Assembly: GCF_013782625.1 (NCBI RefSeq)
Contig: NZ_CP056199.1
Coordinates: 224,588-288,587, forward strand
Direction of reading: 5' to 3'
Length of the DNA stretch: 64,000 nt
Source: Enterobacter sp. RHBSTW-00994
GTDB lineage: Bacteria > Pseudomonadota > Gammaproteobacteria > Enterobacterales > Enterobacteriaceae
The notes beneath the pieces were generated by a model. It had not been told where the DNA came from, did no database searches, and was given only the letters and a program-made list of their open reading frames with translations. Shown here piece by piece: positions 34,525 to 45,765 of the stretch. The position numbers and the translations under genes were made by a program. Positions within the stretch are counted from its first letter, which is position 1; each line of letters starts with the position of its first letter.

Positions 34525-34715
34525 CGCTGGGATTATGCGGATTTTTTATGGGGTCTCCCCCCTGAGTAACAGGACTTATAACAGCTATACTTTTTGTGCC
34601 TTTTTGCCTGCGTTTGACGCAGGCCAGGACAATGGCATAAAAACCATCACAATTTTCACCCGCAGGCGCTACAATCGACCGCAGTCACAATTCTCAAATC
34701 AGAAGAGTATTGCTA

Positions 34716-36365
34716 ATGAAAAACATCAACCCAACGCAGACCGCTGCCTGGCAGGCACTACAAAAACACTTTGATGAAATGAAAGATGTCACTATTGCGG
34801 ACCTGTTCGCGAAAGATGGCGATCGTTTCACTAAATTCTCCGCGACCTTCGACGACCTGATGCTGGTGGATTTCTCCAAAAACCGCATTACCGAAGAAAC
34901 GCTGGCGAAATTGCAGGATCTGGCGAAAGAGACCGAACTGGCGGATGCCATTAAGTCTATGTTCTCTGGTGAGAAAATTAACCGCACCGAAGACCGTGCC
35001 GTGCTGCATGTGGCGTTGCGTAACCGTAGCAATACCCCCATCATCGTTGACGGCAAAGATGTGATGCCGGAAGTGAATGCGGTGCTGGAAAAGATGAAAG
35101 CGTTTTCTGAAGCGATCATCTCCGGTCAGTGGAAAGGGTATACCGGCAAAGCAATTACCGACGTGGTTAACATCGGTATCGGCGGTTCTGACCTCGGCCC
35201 ATTCATGGTGACCGAAGCGCTGCGTCCTTATAAAAATCACCTCAACATGCACTTTGTTTCCAACGTCGATGGTACGCACATCGCTGAAGTGCTGAAAAAG
35301 GTAAACCCAGAGACAACGCTGTTCCTGGTCGCGTCCAAAACCTTCACTACGCAAGAAACCATGACCAACGCCCACAGCGCGCGTGACTGGTTCCTCAAAA
35401 CCGCAGGTGACAATAAGCATGTGGCGAAACACTTCGCTGCGCTGTCTACCAACGGTAAAGCGGTGGGTGAGTTCGGTATTGATACGGCAAACATGTTTGA
35501 GTTCTGGGACTGGGTTGGCGGTCGTTACTCTCTGTGGTCTGCTATCGGCCTGTCGATCATCCTGTCCGTTGGTTTCGACAACTTTGTTGAGCTGCTTTCC
35601 GGCGCACACGCGATGGATAAGCACTTTGCCACGACAGCACCAGAGAAAAACCTGCCTGTACTGCTGGCGCTGATCGGCATCTGGTACAACAATTTCTTCG
35701 GTGCTGAAACCGAAGCGATTCTGCCGTACGACCAGTATATGCACCGCTTTGCGGCGTATTTCCAGCAGGGCAACATGGAATCCAACGGTAAATACGTTGA
35801 CCGTAACGGCAACGCGGTGGATTACCAGACTGGCCCAATCATCTGGGGTGAGCCGGGTACGAATGGTCAGCACGCGTTCTACCAGCTGATTCACCAGGGA
35901 ACCAAAATGGTTCCCTGTGATTTCATCGCGCCAGCCATCACTCACAACCCGTTGTCCGATCACCATCCGAAGCTGCTGTCTAACTTCTTTGCCCAGACTG
36001 AAGCGCTGGCGTTCGGTAAATCCCGTGAAGTGGTTGAGCAAGAGTACCGTGACCAGGGTAAAGACCCGGCAACGCTTGATCACGTTGTTCCGTTCAAAGT
36101 ATTCGAAGGTAACCGTCCGACCAACTCCATCCTGCTGCGCGAAATCACACCGTTCAGCCTGGGTGCGCTGATTGCGCTGTACGAACACAAGATCTTCACT
36201 CAGGGTGCGATCCTGAACATCTTCACCTTCGACCAGTGGGGCGTTGAACTGGGTAAACAGCTGGCAAACCGCATTCTGCCAGAACTGGGTGATGATCAAT
36301 CCATTACCACTCACGACAGCTCGACGAATGGTTTGATTAACCGCTATAAATCATGGCGCGCTTAA
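34716..36365 (+). CDS. pgi: Glucose-6-phosphate isomerase
   Basis: Pgi interconverts glucose 6-phosphate and fructose 6-phosphate in glycolysis. The ATG at 34716 gives 549 residues ([19 protein letters not shown]), the E. coli length; an in-frame start two codons upstream has no advantage. Signatures include [12 protein letters not shown], the PGI motif [20 protein letters not shown] and [13 protein letters not shown], with the catalytic Glu and His. The upstream 300 bases are shared with the divergent lysC promoter and hold a hairpin at 34605-34623 (GCCTGCG / CGCAGGC). Confidence 0.97.
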   Translation: MKNINPTQTAAWQALQKHFDEMKDVTIADLFAKDGDRFTKFSATFDDLMLVDFSKNRITEETLAKLQDLAKETELADAIKSMFSGEKINRTEDRAVLHVALRNRSNTPIIVDGKDVMPEVNAVLEKMKAFSEAIISGQWKGYTGKAITDVVNIGIGGSDLGPFMVTEALRPYKNHLNMHFVSNVDGTHIAEVLKKVNPETTLFLVASKTFTTQETMTNAHSARDWFLKTAGDNKHVAKHFAALSTNGKAVGEFGIDTANMFEFWDWVGGRYSLWSAIGLSIILSVGFDNFVELLSGAHAMDKHFATTAPEKNLPVLLALIGIWYNNFFGAETEAILPYDQYMHRFAAYFQQGNMESNGKYVDRNGNAVDYQTGPIIWGEPGTNGQHAFYQLIHQGTKMVPCDFIAPAITHNPLSDHHPKLLSNFFAQTEALAFGKSREVVEQEYRDQGKDPATLDHVVPFKVFEGNRPTNSILLREITPFSLGALIALYEHKIFTQGAILNIFTFDQWGVELGKQLANRILPELGDDQSITTHDSSTNGLINRYKSWRA

Positions 36366-36381
36366 TCACAAATACGTAAGC

Positions 36382-36410
36382 AATGCCGGCGAAATGCCGG
36401 CATTTTTTTT
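36382..36410 (+). terminator. pgi terminator
   Basis: AATGCCGGC pairs with GCCGGCATT, followed by eight Ts, 17 bases after the pgi stop. From here to yjbE (36411-36732) the sequence is A/T-rich, with no open frame that I would support. Confidence 0.93.
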
Positions 36411-36506
36411 ATCAGATAAATCCTGATGTCTGTTATTTAACGCAAATATCTATTATGAGTTTAATCTGAAAAGCATCGTTAACCCGTTAATTACTGCGGT
36501 TTACTT

Positions 36507-36520
36507 TAGGAATATACGGA
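36507..36520. promoter_or_regulatory. Possible RcsAB box upstream of yjbE
   Basis: The minus-strand reading TCCGTATATTCCTA agrees with the RcsAB consensus TAAGAATATTCCTA at 11 of 14 positions. It lies about 210 bases before yjbE, in an A/T-rich intergenic region. yjbEFGH is known to be induced by the Rcs phosphorelay in E. coli, which makes the site plausible. Confidence 0.4.
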
Positions 36521-36732
36521 GGATTTAATAATATTGATTATATTGTAACTTATTGATTATCATTTGATTGTAATTTATTTATTCTTGTTTTAATTTCTTT
36601 ATTATCCAATAGTCCGAAAACAACCATCCTATTTCCTCATTCAGCAATCCCGCTGCTTTAGTTGTGTATACTCGAATCCGCCTGAATTTCATTTCAGGCA
36701 AATCTCCATTCATTCATTGAAGGGAAATTGTT

Positions 36733-36975
36733 ATGAAGAAAATACTGTATGGCATTTTTGCCATATCTGCGCTTGCGGCGACGTCTGTGTATGCAGCTCC
36801 GGTTCAGGTCGGGGATGCAGCAGGCTCGGCAGCGACGTCTGCGTCTGCGGGAAGTTCTACTGCAGCCAGCACGAGCACCGTGAGTTCAGCCGTGGGTGTC
36901 GCGCTCGCGGCAACCGGTGGCGGTGATGGCTCCAATACCGGAACCACGACCACCACGACAACAAGCACCCGATAG
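36733..36975 (+). CDS. yjbE: Exopolysaccharide operon protein YjbE
   Basis: This is a secreted or periplasmic small protein of 80 residues. It has a clear signal peptide ([21 protein letters not shown]). The mature part is low-complexity, rich in Ala, Ser, Thr and Gly, and ends in a run of seven threonines. The function is unknown; it heads the yjbEFGH operon linked to an extracellular polysaccharide in E. coli. The length matches the E. coli protein. Confidence 0.92.
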   Translation: MKKILYGIFAISALAATSVYAAPVQVGDAAGSAATSASAGSSTAASTSTVSSAVGVALAATGGGDGSNTGTTTTTTTSTR

Positions 36976-37036
36976 TCCGGGTGCATTAACTCTAACCACA
37001 CTTCGGTGTGGTTATTCCGCCCCCCGGAGAAGAGTC

Positions 37037-37675
37037 GTGAAGCGACCTGGAATCATTCTGATTTGCCTGCTTTTACAGGCGTGTTCAGCCACCACGAAAG
37101 GGCTGGGAAACTCACTGTGGGACAGCGTATTTGGTACGCCTGGCGTACATCTGACCGATGACGAACTCCAGAATATGCCGTACGCCAGCCAGTACATGCA
37201 GTTAAACGATGGCCCGCAGCTGTTTGTGGTGCTCGCTTTCTCTGAAAACGGGCAGCAGAAATGGGTGACGCAGGATCAGGCCACCATCGTGACGCAGCAT
37301 GGGCGCATCGTGAAAACCTTGCTCGGAGGCGACAACCTGCTGGAGGTGAATAATATTGCAGCCGACCCACTCATAAACCCGAACCACATCACGGACGGAG
37401 CAAGCTGGACACGCACGCTTGGCTGGACCGAGCATAAACAGGTGCGTTATGCGACGGCGCGATCCACCTTTCGCTGGGATGGCCAGGACAGTGTCAGCGT
37501 AGGAAGCGACACCACCCCGGTTCGGGTGCTTGATGAAGAGGTGGTCACTGACCAGGCAACCTGGCATAACCGTTTCTGGATCGATGATGAAGGGCAGATC
37601 CGCCAGTCATTGCAATATCTTGGCGCAGACTTCTTCCCGGTAAAAACCACCCTGATTAAGGCAGCGAAAGCATGA
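37037..37675 (+). CDS. yjbF: YjbF family lipoprotein
   Basis: A lipoprotein of 212 residues. I start it at the GTG at 37037, preceded by GGAGAAGAG, because this places a signal peptide with lipobox (IILICLLLQACS) right at the N-terminus; the frame is open further upstream but runs back into yjbE. It is a GfcB-like protein, part of the same family of capsule operon lipoproteins. The stop overlaps the yjbG start (ATGA). Confidence 0.92.
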   Translation: MKRPGIILICLLLQACSATTKGLGNSLWDSVFGTPGVHLTDDELQNMPYASQYMQLNDGPQLFVVLAFSENGQQKWVTQDQATIVTQHGRIVKTLLGGDNLLEVNNIAADPLINPNHITDGASWTRTLGWTEHKQVRYATARSTFRWDGQDSVSVGSDTTPVRVLDEEVVTDQATWHNRFWIDDEGQIRQSLQYLGADFFPVKTTLIKAAKA

Positions 37676-38409
37676 AAACACTCTTTTTTGCTGTGTTGAT
37701 GGGGAGTCTTCTTACACCGCTGGCATGGTCGGCGGGGACGGTGAAGGTCTACACCGCTGACAGCACGCAACCCAAAACATTATCCAATGCAGAGCATCTG
37801 CTCGATCTTGTTGGGCAACCCCGGCTGGCCAACAGCTGGTGGTCTGGTGCGGTGATCGGCGAACGGCAGGCAACGGCACGAGCGGAACAGCAGCAGCAGG
37901 CGCTGTTAGCCAGGCTGACAGCACTGGCAGGACAAGAGCATGGCGAAGATGCGGCAGCCATTAACAGTGTTCGCCAGCAACTGAAGGCCCTGAAAGTCAC
38001 GGGTCGTCAGCAGGTGAATCTGGACCCCGACAAGGTCCGTGTTGCTGAAAAGGGTAACCCGACTCTGGAAGGGGAATACACGCTGTGGCTCCCGGCGCAA
38101 CCATCGACCATCACGGTGGCCGGGCTCATCAGCAGCCCTGGCAAAAAGCCCTTTACACCAGGACGAGATGTGGCGGGCTATCTCGATGAACAGCATCTGC
38201 TGAGTGGTGCGGAAAACAGCTATGCCTGGGTTGTGTATCCGGATGGTCATACTCAGAAAGTCCCGGTTGCGTACTGGAACAAGCGCCATATCGAACCGAT
38301 GCCCGGCAGCGTGATTTTTGTCGGTTTTGCCGACCATTTCTGGACGAAGGATTATGACGGGCTGAATGCCGATATCCTTCACTCCTTCGCGCAGCGGATA
38401 CCGGACTAA
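37672..38409 (+). CDS. yjbG: Capsule biosynthesis GfcC family protein YjbG
   Basis: A periplasmic protein of 245 residues with the signal peptide [21 protein letters not shown]. It has a helical, Gln/Ala-rich segment (about 65-110) and then two beta-rich domains ([21 protein letters not shown] SLBB-like part with [20 protein letters not shown]). GfcC-like proteins are thought to help export of polysaccharide. It overlaps yjbF by four bases and yjbH by one. Confidence 0.92.
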   Translation: MKTLFFAVLMGSLLTPLAWSAGTVKVYTADSTQPKTLSNAEHLLDLVGQPRLANSWWSGAVIGERQATARAEQQQQALLARLTALAGQEHGEDAAAINSVRQQLKALKVTGRQQVNLDPDKVRVAEKGNPTLEGEYTLWLPAQPSTITVAGLISSPGKKPFTPGRDVAGYLDEQHLLSGAENSYAWVVYPDGHTQKVPVAYWNKRHIEPMPGSVIFVGFADHFWTKDYDGLNADILHSFAQRIPD

Positions 38410-40505
38410 TGAAAAGAACTTATCTCTACAGCATGCTGGCGCTGTGCGTAAGTGCCGCCTGCCATGCCGAAACTTACCCTGCGCCAGTCGGGCCTTCGCA
38501 GTCAGATTTTGGCGGCGTAGGTTTACTGCAAACCCCCACGGCACGCATGGCGCGTGAAGGCGAATTAAGCCTTAACTACCGCGATAACGACCAATATCGC
38601 TACTACTCTGCATCAGTGCAGTTGTTCCCCTGGCTCGAAACTACCTTGCGCTATACCGATGTACGCACCAAAGCATACAGTAGCGTTGAAGCCTTCTCCG
38701 GTAACCAGACCTATAAAGACAAAGCCTTCGATGTGAAGGTGCGTTTGTGGGAAGAGAGCTACTGGATGCCACAGGTATCAGTAGGGGCGAGGGATATCGG
38801 TGGTACGGGTCTGTTCGACGCCGAGTACATCGTGGCGAACAAAGCCTGGGGACCGTTCGATTTCTCTCTGGGGATGGGCTGGGGTTATCTCGGAACCCGC
38901 GGTAACGTGAAAAACCCGTTCTGCTCCTACAGTGAAAAGTATTGCTATCGCGACAACAGCTATCAAAAAGCGGGGTCGATCAACGGCGACCAGATGTTCC
39001 ACGGCCCGGCTTCGCTGTTTGGGGGCGTTGAGTATCAGACCCCATGGCAACCGTTGCGGCTGAAGCTGGAATATGAGGGCAACAACTATACCCAGGATTA
39101 TGCAGGTAAGCTTGAACAGCGGAGTGCATTCAACGTTGGGGCGATTTATCGCGTCACCGACTGGGCTGACGTTAACCTGAGCTATGAGCGTGGCAACACC
39201 TTCATGTTTGGCGTCACGCTGCGGACTAACTTCAGCGATATGCGCCCACATTACAACGACAATGCGCGGCCAACATACCAGCCAGAACCGCAGGATGCGA
39301 TCATTCAGCATTCCGTGGTCGCCAATCAGCTGACGCTGCTGAAATACAATGCAGGGTTTGCCGATCCGAAAATTCAGGCGAAAGGTGACACCCTGTATGT
39401 CACAGGGGAGCAGGTGAAATACCGTGATTCCCGTGAGGGGATCGAACGTGCCAACCGGATCATCATGAACGATCTCCCCGAGGGGATCCGCACGATCCGC
39501 GTGACGGAGAATCGTCTTAACCTGCCACAAGTGACGACGGAGACCGATGTTGCCAGCCTTAAACGTCATCTTGAAGGCGAGCCGTTGGGACATGAAACTG
39601 AGCTGGTGCAAAAACGCATTGAACCGGTGGTTCCACAAACAACCGAACAGGGCTGGTACATCGACAAATCGCGTTTTGATTTCCATATCGACCCTGTACT
39701 GAACCAGTCCGTTGGCGGGCCGGAAAACTTCTATATGTACCAGTTTGGGGTGATGGCGACCGCCGATTTGTGGATGACAGACCACCTGCTAACCACCGGT
39801 AGTCTGTTTGGCAATGTGGCTAACAACTACGGTAAATTTAACTACACCAACCCGCCAAATGACTCGACGCTGCCGCGCGTGCGTACCCGTGTGCGTGAAT
39901 ATGTACAAAACGATGTGTATGTGAATAACCTGCAGGCCAACTACTTCCAGTACTTCGGTAACGGATTCTACGGCCAGGTCTACGGGGGGTATCTGGAAAC
40001 AATGTACGGTGGCGCAGGGGCCGAGGTGCTGTATCGTCCGGTCGACAGTGACTGGGCATTCGGGGTTGATGCCAACTACGTTAAGCAGCGTGACTGGCGC
40101 AGTGCGCAGGATATGATGAAGTTCACTGATTACAGCGTGAAAACTGGCCACCTGACGGCCTACTGGACACCATCATTCGCCCAGGATGTGCTGGTGAAAG
40201 CCAGTGTTGGACAGTATCTGGCCGGTGACAAAGGCGGCACACTGGATATCTCCAAACACTTCGACAGCGGTGTCGTGGTTGGCGGTTATGCGACTATCAC
40301 CAATGTCTCGCCAGAGGAATATGGGGAAGGGGATTTCACCAAAGGTGTGTATGTGTCGATTCCACTGGATCTCTTCTCATCAGGGCCAACCCGCAGTCGT
40401 GCGGCAATTGGCTGGACGCCACTGACACGTGACGGGGGACAACAGCTTGGGCGTAAGTTCCAGCTGTATGACATGACCAGCGATAAGAACATTAACTTCC
40501 GCTAA
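38409..40505 (+). CDS. yjbH: Outer-membrane YjbH/GfcD family protein
   Basis: A 698-residue outer-membrane beta-barrel lipoprotein-like protein of the DUF940 family. The signal sequence [20 protein letters not shown] is followed by [20 protein letters not shown] and many alternating aromatic strands ([20 protein letters not shown]), ending in a C-terminal aromatic pattern. It is the last and largest gene of yjbEFGH and presumably acts in export of the polysaccharide. It has the same length as the E. coli protein. Confidence 0.93.
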   Translation: MKRTYLYSMLALCVSAACHAETYPAPVGPSQSDFGGVGLLQTPTARMAREGELSLNYRDNDQYRYYSASVQLFPWLETTLRYTDVRTKAYSSVEAFSGNQTYKDKAFDVKVRLWEESYWMPQVSVGARDIGGTGLFDAEYIVANKAWGPFDFSLGMGWGYLGTRGNVKNPFCSYSEKYCYRDNSYQKAGSINGDQMFHGPASLFGGVEYQTPWQPLRLKLEYEGNNYTQDYAGKLEQRSAFNVGAIYRVTDWADVNLSYERGNTFMFGVTLRTNFSDMRPHYNDNARPTYQPEPQDAIIQHSVVANQLTLLKYNAGFADPKIQAKGDTLYVTGEQVKYRDSREGIERANRIIMNDLPEGIRTIRVTENRLNLPQVTTETDVASLKRHLEGEPLGHETELVQKRIEPVVPQTTEQGWYIDKSRFDFHIDPVLNQSVGGPENFYMYQFGVMATADLWMTDHLLTTGSLFGNVANNYGKFNYTNPPNDSTLPRVRTRVREYVQNDVYVNNLQANYFQYFGNGFYGQVYGGYLETMYGGAGAEVLYRPVDSDWAFGVDANYVKQRDWRSAQDMMKFTDYSVKTGHLTAYWTPSFAQDVLVKASVGQYLAGDKGGTLDISKHFDSGVVVGGYATITNVSPEEYGEGDFTKGVYVSIPLDLFSSGPTRSRAAIGWTPLTRDGGQQLGRKFQLYDMTSDKNINFR

Positions 40506-40510
40506 CACTC

Positions 40511-40575
40511 CAGGCCGGGCGGCATTTCGTTTTCCCGGCCTGTGGTTTTGCAGGCCCGGTAAGCGCATGCGGGCG
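40511..40575. repeat. Hairpin and REP-type element after yjbH
   Basis: CAGGCCGGG (40511-40519) pairs with CCCGGCCTG (40534-40542), followed by TGGTTTTG, a likely terminator of yjbEFGH. Next comes CAGGCCCGGTAAGCGCATGC, which resembles the enterobacterial REP unit (GTAGGCCCGGTAAGCG...). The whole fills the gap between two convergent genes. Confidence 0.6.
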
Positions 40576-40577
40576 AA

Positions 40578-41030
40578 TCACAAACGGCGCATCAACCTTG
40601 CCGGGTTCCCGGCATAGACACCTTTCTCGACAATCGATTTCGTTACCACGCTTCCTGCACCAATCACTACCCCGTCGCAGATAGAAACAGACAGAATGGT
40701 CGCACCGCTGCCTATTGAGACATCATTACCCACGGTAATCCGTCCCCAACTGTTGCGGTCCGCATTGGGTTTACCTTCTCGAAACATATCGTTGGCAAAC
40801 ATCACCCCATGACCGATAAAACAGCGGTTGCCGAGAGTGACATACTCGCAAATGAAGGTGTGCGACTGGATCTTGCTACCGTCACCAATGCGCGTATTGC
40901 CCTGGATTTCAACAAACGGGCCGATGAATACATCGTTGCCAAGCGTGCAGTCATAAAGATTGGCGGGTTCGTATACGGTCACATTGTCGCCGTAAGTTAC
41001 GTTTCGCACCCCGGTTGGTTTACGCTCCAT
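40578..41030 (-). CDS. Left-handed beta-helix (hexapeptide) acyltransferase
   Basis: This is a 150-residue protein built almost wholly of hexapeptide repeats (VTYGDNVTVYEP, CTLGNDVFIGPF, TRIGDGSKIQSH, VTLGNRCFIGHG, ITVGNDVSIGSG). It ends in GAGSVVTKSIVEKGVYAGNP, typical of trimeric acetyltransferases of the WbpD/WlbB type that acetylate UDP-amino sugars. I use the ATG at 41030, preceded by GGGAG at good spacing; an in-frame ATG at 41054 has no ribosome-binding site. The substrate is unknown. It converges on the exopolysaccharide operon yjbEFGH, where E. coli has a different small gene. Confidence 0.8.
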   Translation of the reverse strand: MERKPTGVRNVTYGDNVTVYEPANLYDCTLGNDVFIGPFVEIQGNTRIGDGSKIQSHTFICEYVTLGNRCFIGHGVMFANDMFREGKPNADRNSWGRITVGNDVSIGSGATILSVSICDGVVIGAGSVVTKSIVEKGVYAGNPARLMRRL

Positions 41031-41126
41031 CAGTTTGCTCCCTACATAAAACATAATTAAAAAATATAGATCTCTGTCACATTTTTGCGTTATACAGGAA
41101 TCTCGCCCTGGAGAATGAGGTGCTGT

Positions 41127-41537
41127 ATGACATCCCTGACTCGCCCGCGCGTTGAGTTTATCTCAACCATCCTCCAGACCGTGCTAAACCTCGGTCTGTT
41201 GAGCCTTGGCCTGATACTGGTGGTCTTCCTGGGTAAAGAAACGGTGCATCTGGCGGATGTGCTGTTTGCCCCCGAACAAACCAGCAAGTATGAGCTGGTG
41301 GAAGGACTGGTGGTCTATTTTCTCTACTTTGAATTTATCGCCCTGATTGTGAAGTATTTTCAATCCGGATTTCACTTCCCGCTACGCTATTTTGTCTATA
41401 TCGGGATCACCGCAATTGTGCGGCTGATCATCGTCGATCATAAATCCCCGCTCGACGTGCTGATCTATTCAGCTGCGATTCTGTTGCTCGTGATCACCCT
41501 CTGGCTGTGTAACTCGAAGCGGCTGAAACGCGAATAA
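41127..41537 (+). CDS. psiE: Phosphate-starvation-inducible protein PsiE
   Basis: PsiE is a small inner-membrane protein of 136 residues with four hydrophobic segments. The start ATG at 41127 is preceded by GAGG and gives [20 protein letters not shown], nearly identical to E. coli. Expression in E. coli follows phosphate starvation and cAMP-CRP; the biochemical role is unknown. In E. coli xylE lies between psiE and malG; it is absent here. Confidence 0.93.
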   Translation: MTSLTRPRVEFISTILQTVLNLGLLSLGLILVVFLGKETVHLADVLFAPEQTSKYELVEGLVVYFLYFEFIALIVKYFQSGFHFPLRYFVYIGITAIVRLIIVDHKSPLDVLIYSAAILLLVITLWLCNSKRLKRE

Positions 41538-41561
41538 AAAAATGGCGGCCCGGAGGCCGCC
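41534..41561 (-). terminator. malEFG terminator (also at the psiE 3' end)
   Basis: GGCGGCC / GGCCGCC with loop CGGA is flanked on the malG-distal side by seven As on the plus strand, i.e. a U-run on the minus-strand transcript. It overlaps the last bases of psiE. It is a convincing terminator for malEFG. Confidence 0.85.
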
Positions 41562-41633
41562 TAACAACAGTCACAAGTTGGGTCAATACAATACGTCAAA
41601 GTTGAGGGTTGCAGTGGCTTGGAACAATGAAAC

Positions 41634-42524
41634 TTAACCTTTCACACCGCCCGCCGTCAGGCCGTTGACCAGCCAGCGTTGTGCCAGCAGGAATACCACG
41701 GTAATCGGGATGGCAGAGAGTACAGCCGCAGCGGCAAAGTCGCCCCACAGGTAGTTTTGCGGGTTGAGGTATTGCTGCATACCCACGGCCAGGGTGTAGC
41801 TGTTTACATCACGCAGCAGCAGTGATGCGACCGGGACTTCGGTAATGGCTGCGATGAACGAGAGAATAAACACTACCGCCAGGATAGGGACTGACAGCGG
41901 CAGCAGTACCAGACGGAATGCCTGCCACGGCGTTGCGCCATCCAGCGCAGCTGCTTCTTCCAGCGAGCCGTCAATGGTCTCGAAATACCCTTTAATGGTC
42001 CACACATGCAGGGCGATACCCCCCAGATACGCGAAGATCACGCCGCCGTGGGTGTTCAGGCCGATAAATGGTACATACTGGCCCAAACGGTCAAACAAGG
42101 CGTACAAGGCAACCAGCGACAGAACCGCAGGGAACATCTGGAAAATCAGCATCCCTTTCAGCAGTGCGGCTTTACCAGGGAAGCGCATGCGGGCAAAGGC
42201 ATAAGCACAGGTTGTGGAGAGAGTCACGATGCCAAGTGCGGTGATCCCGGCGATTTTCACCGAGTTCCACAGCCATAACAGGACCGGGAATGGCGGTGGC
42301 GTGACGCGGCCATCCGCATGTTCAACACTGAAACCTAAGGCTAATTTCCAGTGCTCCCAGGATATTTCGTCCGGGATAAGACTCCCGGTGGCAAAGTTAC
42401 CCGAACGCAGGGAGATGGCGATGACCATCAGCAGCGGGAACATGATGGCCGCGATAAAAATCAGCAGCCCTAAGTGCGTCGCGAAGAGGCGCAATTTCTG
42501 AGATTTGGGTTGTACCATTGCCAT
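41634..42524 (-). CDS. malG: Maltose ABC transporter permease MalG
   Basis: MalG is one of two inner-membrane channel subunits of the maltose/maltodextrin importer MalFGK2. The 296 residues contain about six hydrophobic helices and the EAA loop [20 protein letters not shown] that contacts MalK. Length and sequence match E. coli. It lies 14 bases after malF on the minus strand. Confidence 0.97.
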   Translation of the reverse strand: MAMVQPKSQKLRLFATHLGLLIFIAAIMFPLLMVIAISLRSGNFATGSLIPDEISWEHWKLALGFSVEHADGRVTPPPFPVLLWLWNSVKIAGITALGIVTLSTTCAYAFARMRFPGKAALLKGMLIFQMFPAVLSLVALYALFDRLGQYVPFIGLNTHGGVIFAYLGGIALHVWTIKGYFETIDGSLEEAAALDGATPWQAFRLVLLPLSVPILAVVFILSFIAAITEVPVASLLLRDVNSYTLAVGMQQYLNPQNYLWGDFAAAAVLSAIPITVVFLLAQRWLVNGLTAGGVKG

Positions 42525-42538
42525 GATCGATGCCCTCC

Positions 42539-44083
42539 TTAGTCAAATTTCATGCGTGTTGCTTTCAGGTTCACAATCGCCAGAGCGCCTACCAGCAGGA
42601 AGATCAGGGTGGCAATCGCTGCCGCCAGACCGAAGTCCTGACCGCCGCCGCCTTCAAAGGCAATACGGTAGGTGTAGCTTACGAGCAGGTCGGTGTAGCC
42701 TGCTGGTGTCGTTGTCCCGAGGCGATCCGGACCACCGTTGGTTAACAACTGAATCAGCACGAAGTTGTTAAAGTTAAAGGCAAAGCTGGCAATCATCAGC
42801 GGCGTCAGCGGCTTAATGAGCAGCGGGAGTGTGATCTTAAAGAAGTTCTGGAATGGGCCTGCGCCATCCATTGCTGAGGCTTCATACAGATCGTCCGGAA
42901 TCGCCTTCAGCAGCCCCATGCACAGGATCATCATGTACGGATAACCGAGCCAGGTGTTGACGATGATAATCATCGAACGGGCGGTCGTCGGGTCGCTGAA
43001 CCAGGCGGGTTTGATACCGAACAGCGCGCTCAGCATCATGTTGATTTCACCGAAGCTCTGGTTGAACAGGCCTTTGAAAATCAGAATCGAGATAAACGAC
43101 GGGACGGCATAAGGGAGAATCAACAGCACGCGGTAAATCGCTTTGCCCTTGAGAGATTCCCATTGCACCAGACAGGCCAGTACCATCCCCACGGCGACAG
43201 TCAAAATCACGGTCAGTACCGAGAAGACCACCGTCCAGACGAAAATAGCGAAGAATGGTTTCTGGATCCCCTCGTCGGTAAAGACGCGGGTGAAGTTGTC
43301 CCAGCCGATAGTCACGGTGTAGCCTGGGCTGAGTTTTTCATCGCCCCATTTACCGTCGGCTGTAATGGACTGATAGAAGCCAATATCGTTGTTCGGGCGA
43401 TACTTCACGCCACTTTGGTTGTTGGTGAGCGTACCGTCATTCGCAAGTGTGTACAGCGGTTGTGTGCCGGAGAACTGGCGCAGTGAGCTCATGGTCACTT
43501 TGCTTTCATCGGGCAGTACAGCGGTTAACTGGGTCAGCGCCTGACGATTTTGGGTAATAATGCGCAGATTGGCACGTTCACCTTCTGGCAGGGCCGCGGC
43601 CTCTTTTAAGGACAGTTTTTGCGCGCCGCCAAATTTGAACGCGTCAGAAACAAAGTTCTTGCCGCTTTCTTCGTCAGTGAGTGCTAACTTCCAGTCGCTC
43701 CCTTCTGGATACAGGCCAAAGTTAAAAGTTTTTCCTGCCTGGTAAGACCGATCCATCAGCACTTGCTGGGCGCGCTCCTGAGCGAGCTGGTTGGTGCTGC
43801 TGTAGTTAGTGAAGGCGATAGCAATAGTACAAATCAGTGGGAACAAGACGAACAGCCCCATCCCGGCGACACCTGGATACACATAGCGCCAGGCATAGGC
43901 TTTACGGTTGGCGAAAATATACAGGCCAGCAGAGCTTAAAATCAGCGTCATGATGGCGAACAGGTATTCCCCCTGTACGTACATTAAAACAACAAGGTAA
44001 CCCACCAGTAAGCACAGCAGACCAATCACTGACCATTTCAGCGTGTCGCTTTGCCACCAGTGTTTCTTTTTAATGACATCCAT
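42539..44083 (-). CDS. malF: Maltose ABC transporter permease MalF
   Basis: MalF is the second channel subunit, 514 residues. Eight hydrophobic helices are interrupted by the large periplasmic P2 domain (about residues 95-275) that touches MalE. The EAA loop [20 protein letters not shown] contacts MalK, and the C-terminal helix ends ATRMKFD. It lies 121 bases downstream of malE; the gap holds two inverted repeats. Confidence 0.97.
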   Translation of the reverse strand: MDVIKKKHWWQSDTLKWSVIGLLCLLVGYLVVLMYVQGEYLFAIMTLILSSAGLYIFANRKAYAWRYVYPGVAGMGLFVLFPLICTIAIAFTNYSSTNQLAQERAQQVLMDRSYQAGKTFNFGLYPEGSDWKLALTDEESGKNFVSDAFKFGGAQKLSLKEAAALPEGERANLRIITQNRQALTQLTAVLPDESKVTMSSLRQFSGTQPLYTLANDGTLTNNQSGVKYRPNNDIGFYQSITADGKWGDEKLSPGYTVTIGWDNFTRVFTDEGIQKPFFAIFVWTVVFSVLTVILTVAVGMVLACLVQWESLKGKAIYRVLLILPYAVPSFISILIFKGLFNQSFGEINMMLSALFGIKPAWFSDPTTARSMIIIVNTWLGYPYMMILCMGLLKAIPDDLYEASAMDGAGPFQNFFKITLPLLIKPLTPLMIASFAFNFNNFVLIQLLTNGGPDRLGTTTPAGYTDLLVSYTYRIAFEGGGGQDFGLAAAIATLIFLLVGALAIVNLKATRMKFD

Positions 44084-44114
44084 GGGGTTCTTCCTCTACA
44101 ACGTGTGATCTTTT

Positions 44115-44195
44115 CTCCCTCTCCAGAGGGAGAGGGCCGGGATGAGGACGGATAACGACAAGCCTCACCCTAACCCTCTCCTCATAGGGAGAGGG
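44115..44195. repeat. Pair of inverted REP-like repeats between malE and malF
   Basis: Unit one (44115-44147) has CCCTCTCC / GGAGAGGG with the tail CCGGGATGAGG. Unit two (44163-44195) is its inverse, CCTCACCCTAACCCTCTCC with TCATA loop and GGGAGAGGG. The head-to-head pair lies exactly where E. coli has its classical malE-malF REP elements, which protect malE mRNA from 3' exonucleases and raise MalE over MalF. The sequence of the repeat is different here. Confidence 0.8.
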
Positions 44196-44204
44196 AATTA
44201 CGGC

Positions 44205-45765
<1,561 letters not shown>

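Noticed and set aside
34605..34623. Hairpin GCCTGCG / CGCAGGC followed by GCCAGGA, which recalls the first helix of the E. coli lysine riboswitch
   Set aside because: It is on the plus strand, pointing towards pgi rather than lysC, and none of the other aptamer blocks follow. I treat the likeness as chance.
34758..36314. A 518-codon open frame antisense to pgi
   Set aside because: It is a codon-bias shadow of the highly expressed pgi gene on the opposite strand. It lacks a ribosome-binding site and any recognisable family sequence.
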